5,512 nt of DNA from the NCBI GenBank assembly GCA_031271725.1, contig JAISVE010000076.1, positions 1 to 5,512 of the forward strand, in the 5' to 3' direction. The stretch comes from Bacteroidales bacterium. GTDB lineage: Bacteria; Bacteroidota; Bacteroidia; Bacteroidales; P3. The translations under genes and the position numbers were made by a program. A model generated the notes under the pieces. It was not told where the DNA came from, did no database searches, and saw nothing but the letters and a program-made list of their open reading frames with translations. Shown in pieces: positions 4,818 through 5,512 of this stretch (within the stretch, counting starts at the first letter, position 1; each line of letters begins with the position of its first letter).

Positions 4818-5512
4818 ATGAAAATAGCAGTAGTAGGAGCAACAGGACTTGTCGGCTCGGTAATGATGAAAGTCCTTGAAGAATTCGGTGTTACGGATAT
4901 AACACTTATTGCAGTCGCATCCGAAAAGTCGATAGGGAAGAAGGTTACTTTTAACGGCAAGGAAATTTCCGTTATTTCGGTAGAAGATGCTATTTCCGCT
5001 AAGCCTGATTATGCCTTGTTTTCAGCAGGTGCATCAACTTCAAAAAAATATGCCCCGCTATTTGCAGCGGAAGGCTGCGTTGTAATTGATAATTCCTCAT
5101 GTTGGCGGATGACTCCCGAAGTTCCGCTTGTAGTGCCTGAAATAAATATGCACGATGTAAAAGCGGACACTAAAATTATCGCAAACCCTAACTGCTCTAC
5201 TATTCAAATGGTGGCGGCACTTGCACCGATATACAGGGCATACGGAATAAAACGTCTTGTTATTTCGACTTACCAATCCGTGAGCGGCAGCGGCGTTAGA
5301 GGCATTGCTCATTTGGAAAAAGATGAGCCCTTTTATCCTTATCCGATTAACCGCAATGTAATTCCGCAGGGAGGCGATTTTCTCGATGCGCATTCTCTCG
5401 CGATAGGTGGCGATTTGCTCGCCGAAGGTTACACAAGTGAGGAGGAAAAGCTTATAAACGAAACAAGGAAAATTTTCGGCAACGATAAAATTCGTGTTAC
5501 GGCAACTGTTGT
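4818..5512 (+). CDS. asd: Aspartate-semialdehyde dehydrogenase (5' part; 3' end outside window)
   Basis: Asd catalyses the NADPH-dependent reductive dephosphorylation of L-aspartyl-4-phosphate to aspartate-4-semialdehyde, the branch point to lysine/diaminopimelate, threonine and methionine. It acts in the cytoplasm. The first ~231 residues are present. Visible features are the N-terminal nucleotide-binding loop MKIAVVGATGLVGSVM (1-16), FSAGASTSKKYAP (68-80), DNSS (91-94), VPLVVPEIN (102-110), the active-site motif NPNCSTIQM with catalytic Cys126 (codon 5193-5195), and STYQSVSGSG (150-159). The family is about 330-340 residues, so roughly a third is missing. The ATG at 4818 gives the complete nucleotide-binding motif; no strong Shine-Dalgarno precedes it. 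An unusual 12-residue duplication is present at residues ~185-208, after NVIPQ. The reading frame is intact to the window edge. Confidence 0.95.
   Translation, partial: MKIAVVGATGLVGSVMMKVLEEFGVTDITLIAVASEKSIGKKVTFNGKEISVISVEDAISAKPDYALFSAGASTSKKYAPLFAAEGCVVIDNSSCWRMTPEVPLVVPEINMHDVKADTKIIANPNCSTIQMVAALAPIYRAYGIKRLVISTYQSVSGSGVRGIAHLEKDEPFYPYPINRNVIPQGGDFLDAHSLAIGGDLLAEGYTSEEEKLINETRKIFGNDKIRVTATV
5370..5441 (+). repeat. 36-nt in-frame tandem duplication within asd
   Basis: Two 12-codon units, 5370-5405 and 5406-5441, begin with GGAGGCGATTTTCTCG and GGTGGCGATTTGCTCG, which match at 14 of 16 bases and encode GGDFL and GGDLL. The remainder of each unit has diverged. In Asd relatives I recall, about 7 residues separate NVIPQ from the GYT motif; here there are 19, an excess of 12 that equals one repeat unit. 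Confidence 0.55.

Overview
The window looks like chromosomal DNA from a member of the Bacteroidota (Bacteroidetes). Three lines of evidence agree. The first is a GldB-type gliding-motility lipoprotein gene, a family restricted to this phylum. The second is a secreted lamin-tail-domain protein of a type common there, with 'GVSLERI' and 'NWHSASLSCGYATPG' signatures and a C-terminal 'ITPNNDGLND' domain. The third is the phylum's -7 promoter box, TAnnTTTG, ahead of several transcription units, with few Shine-Dalgarno sequences. The base composition is AT-rich and the standard genetic code is used. Genus cannot be assigned from this stretch.

Layout. Positions 1-812 (+) hold the 3' part of gldB, whose reading frame is open through the left edge. 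It converges, with a 3-nt gap, on a minus-strand long-chain acyl-CoA ligase (816-2477) that has its own TAnnTTTG box. Upstream of the ligase on the same strand is a 507-residue exported protein (2636-4159): signal peptide, beta-rich N-terminal domain, Pro-Glu linker, lamin-tail domain, C-terminal Ig/FlgD-like or sorting-type domain. Next comes a 131-residue minus-strand protein (4263-4658) that resembles the BECR-fold (Barnase/EndoU/Colicin/RelE) nucleases known from phage and mobile-element polyvalent proteins. It stands alone, without a recognisable immunity or antitoxin gene. From 4818 to the right edge (+) is the 5' part of asd, aspartate-semialdehyde dehydrogenase, cut by the window end.

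The genes do not form one pathway. asd and the acyl-CoA ligase are housekeeping metabolism; gldB and the lamin-tail protein belong to the envelope/secretion side. The least ordinary part is 4160-4817, around the small nuclease-like gene. There a near-ideal plus-strand promoter (4180-4187) points antisense into the 3' end of that gene. The predicted transcript contains several inverted repeats, including two mutually exclusive hairpins at 4304-4353, the second followed by five T. This could be an unannotated antisense small RNA of about 165 nt. A 10-bp inverted repeat lies immediately upstream of the nuclease start. A second unusual point is a 12-codon in-frame tandem duplication inside asd. 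All functional statements come from reading the sequence and remembered family features; no database search was made.
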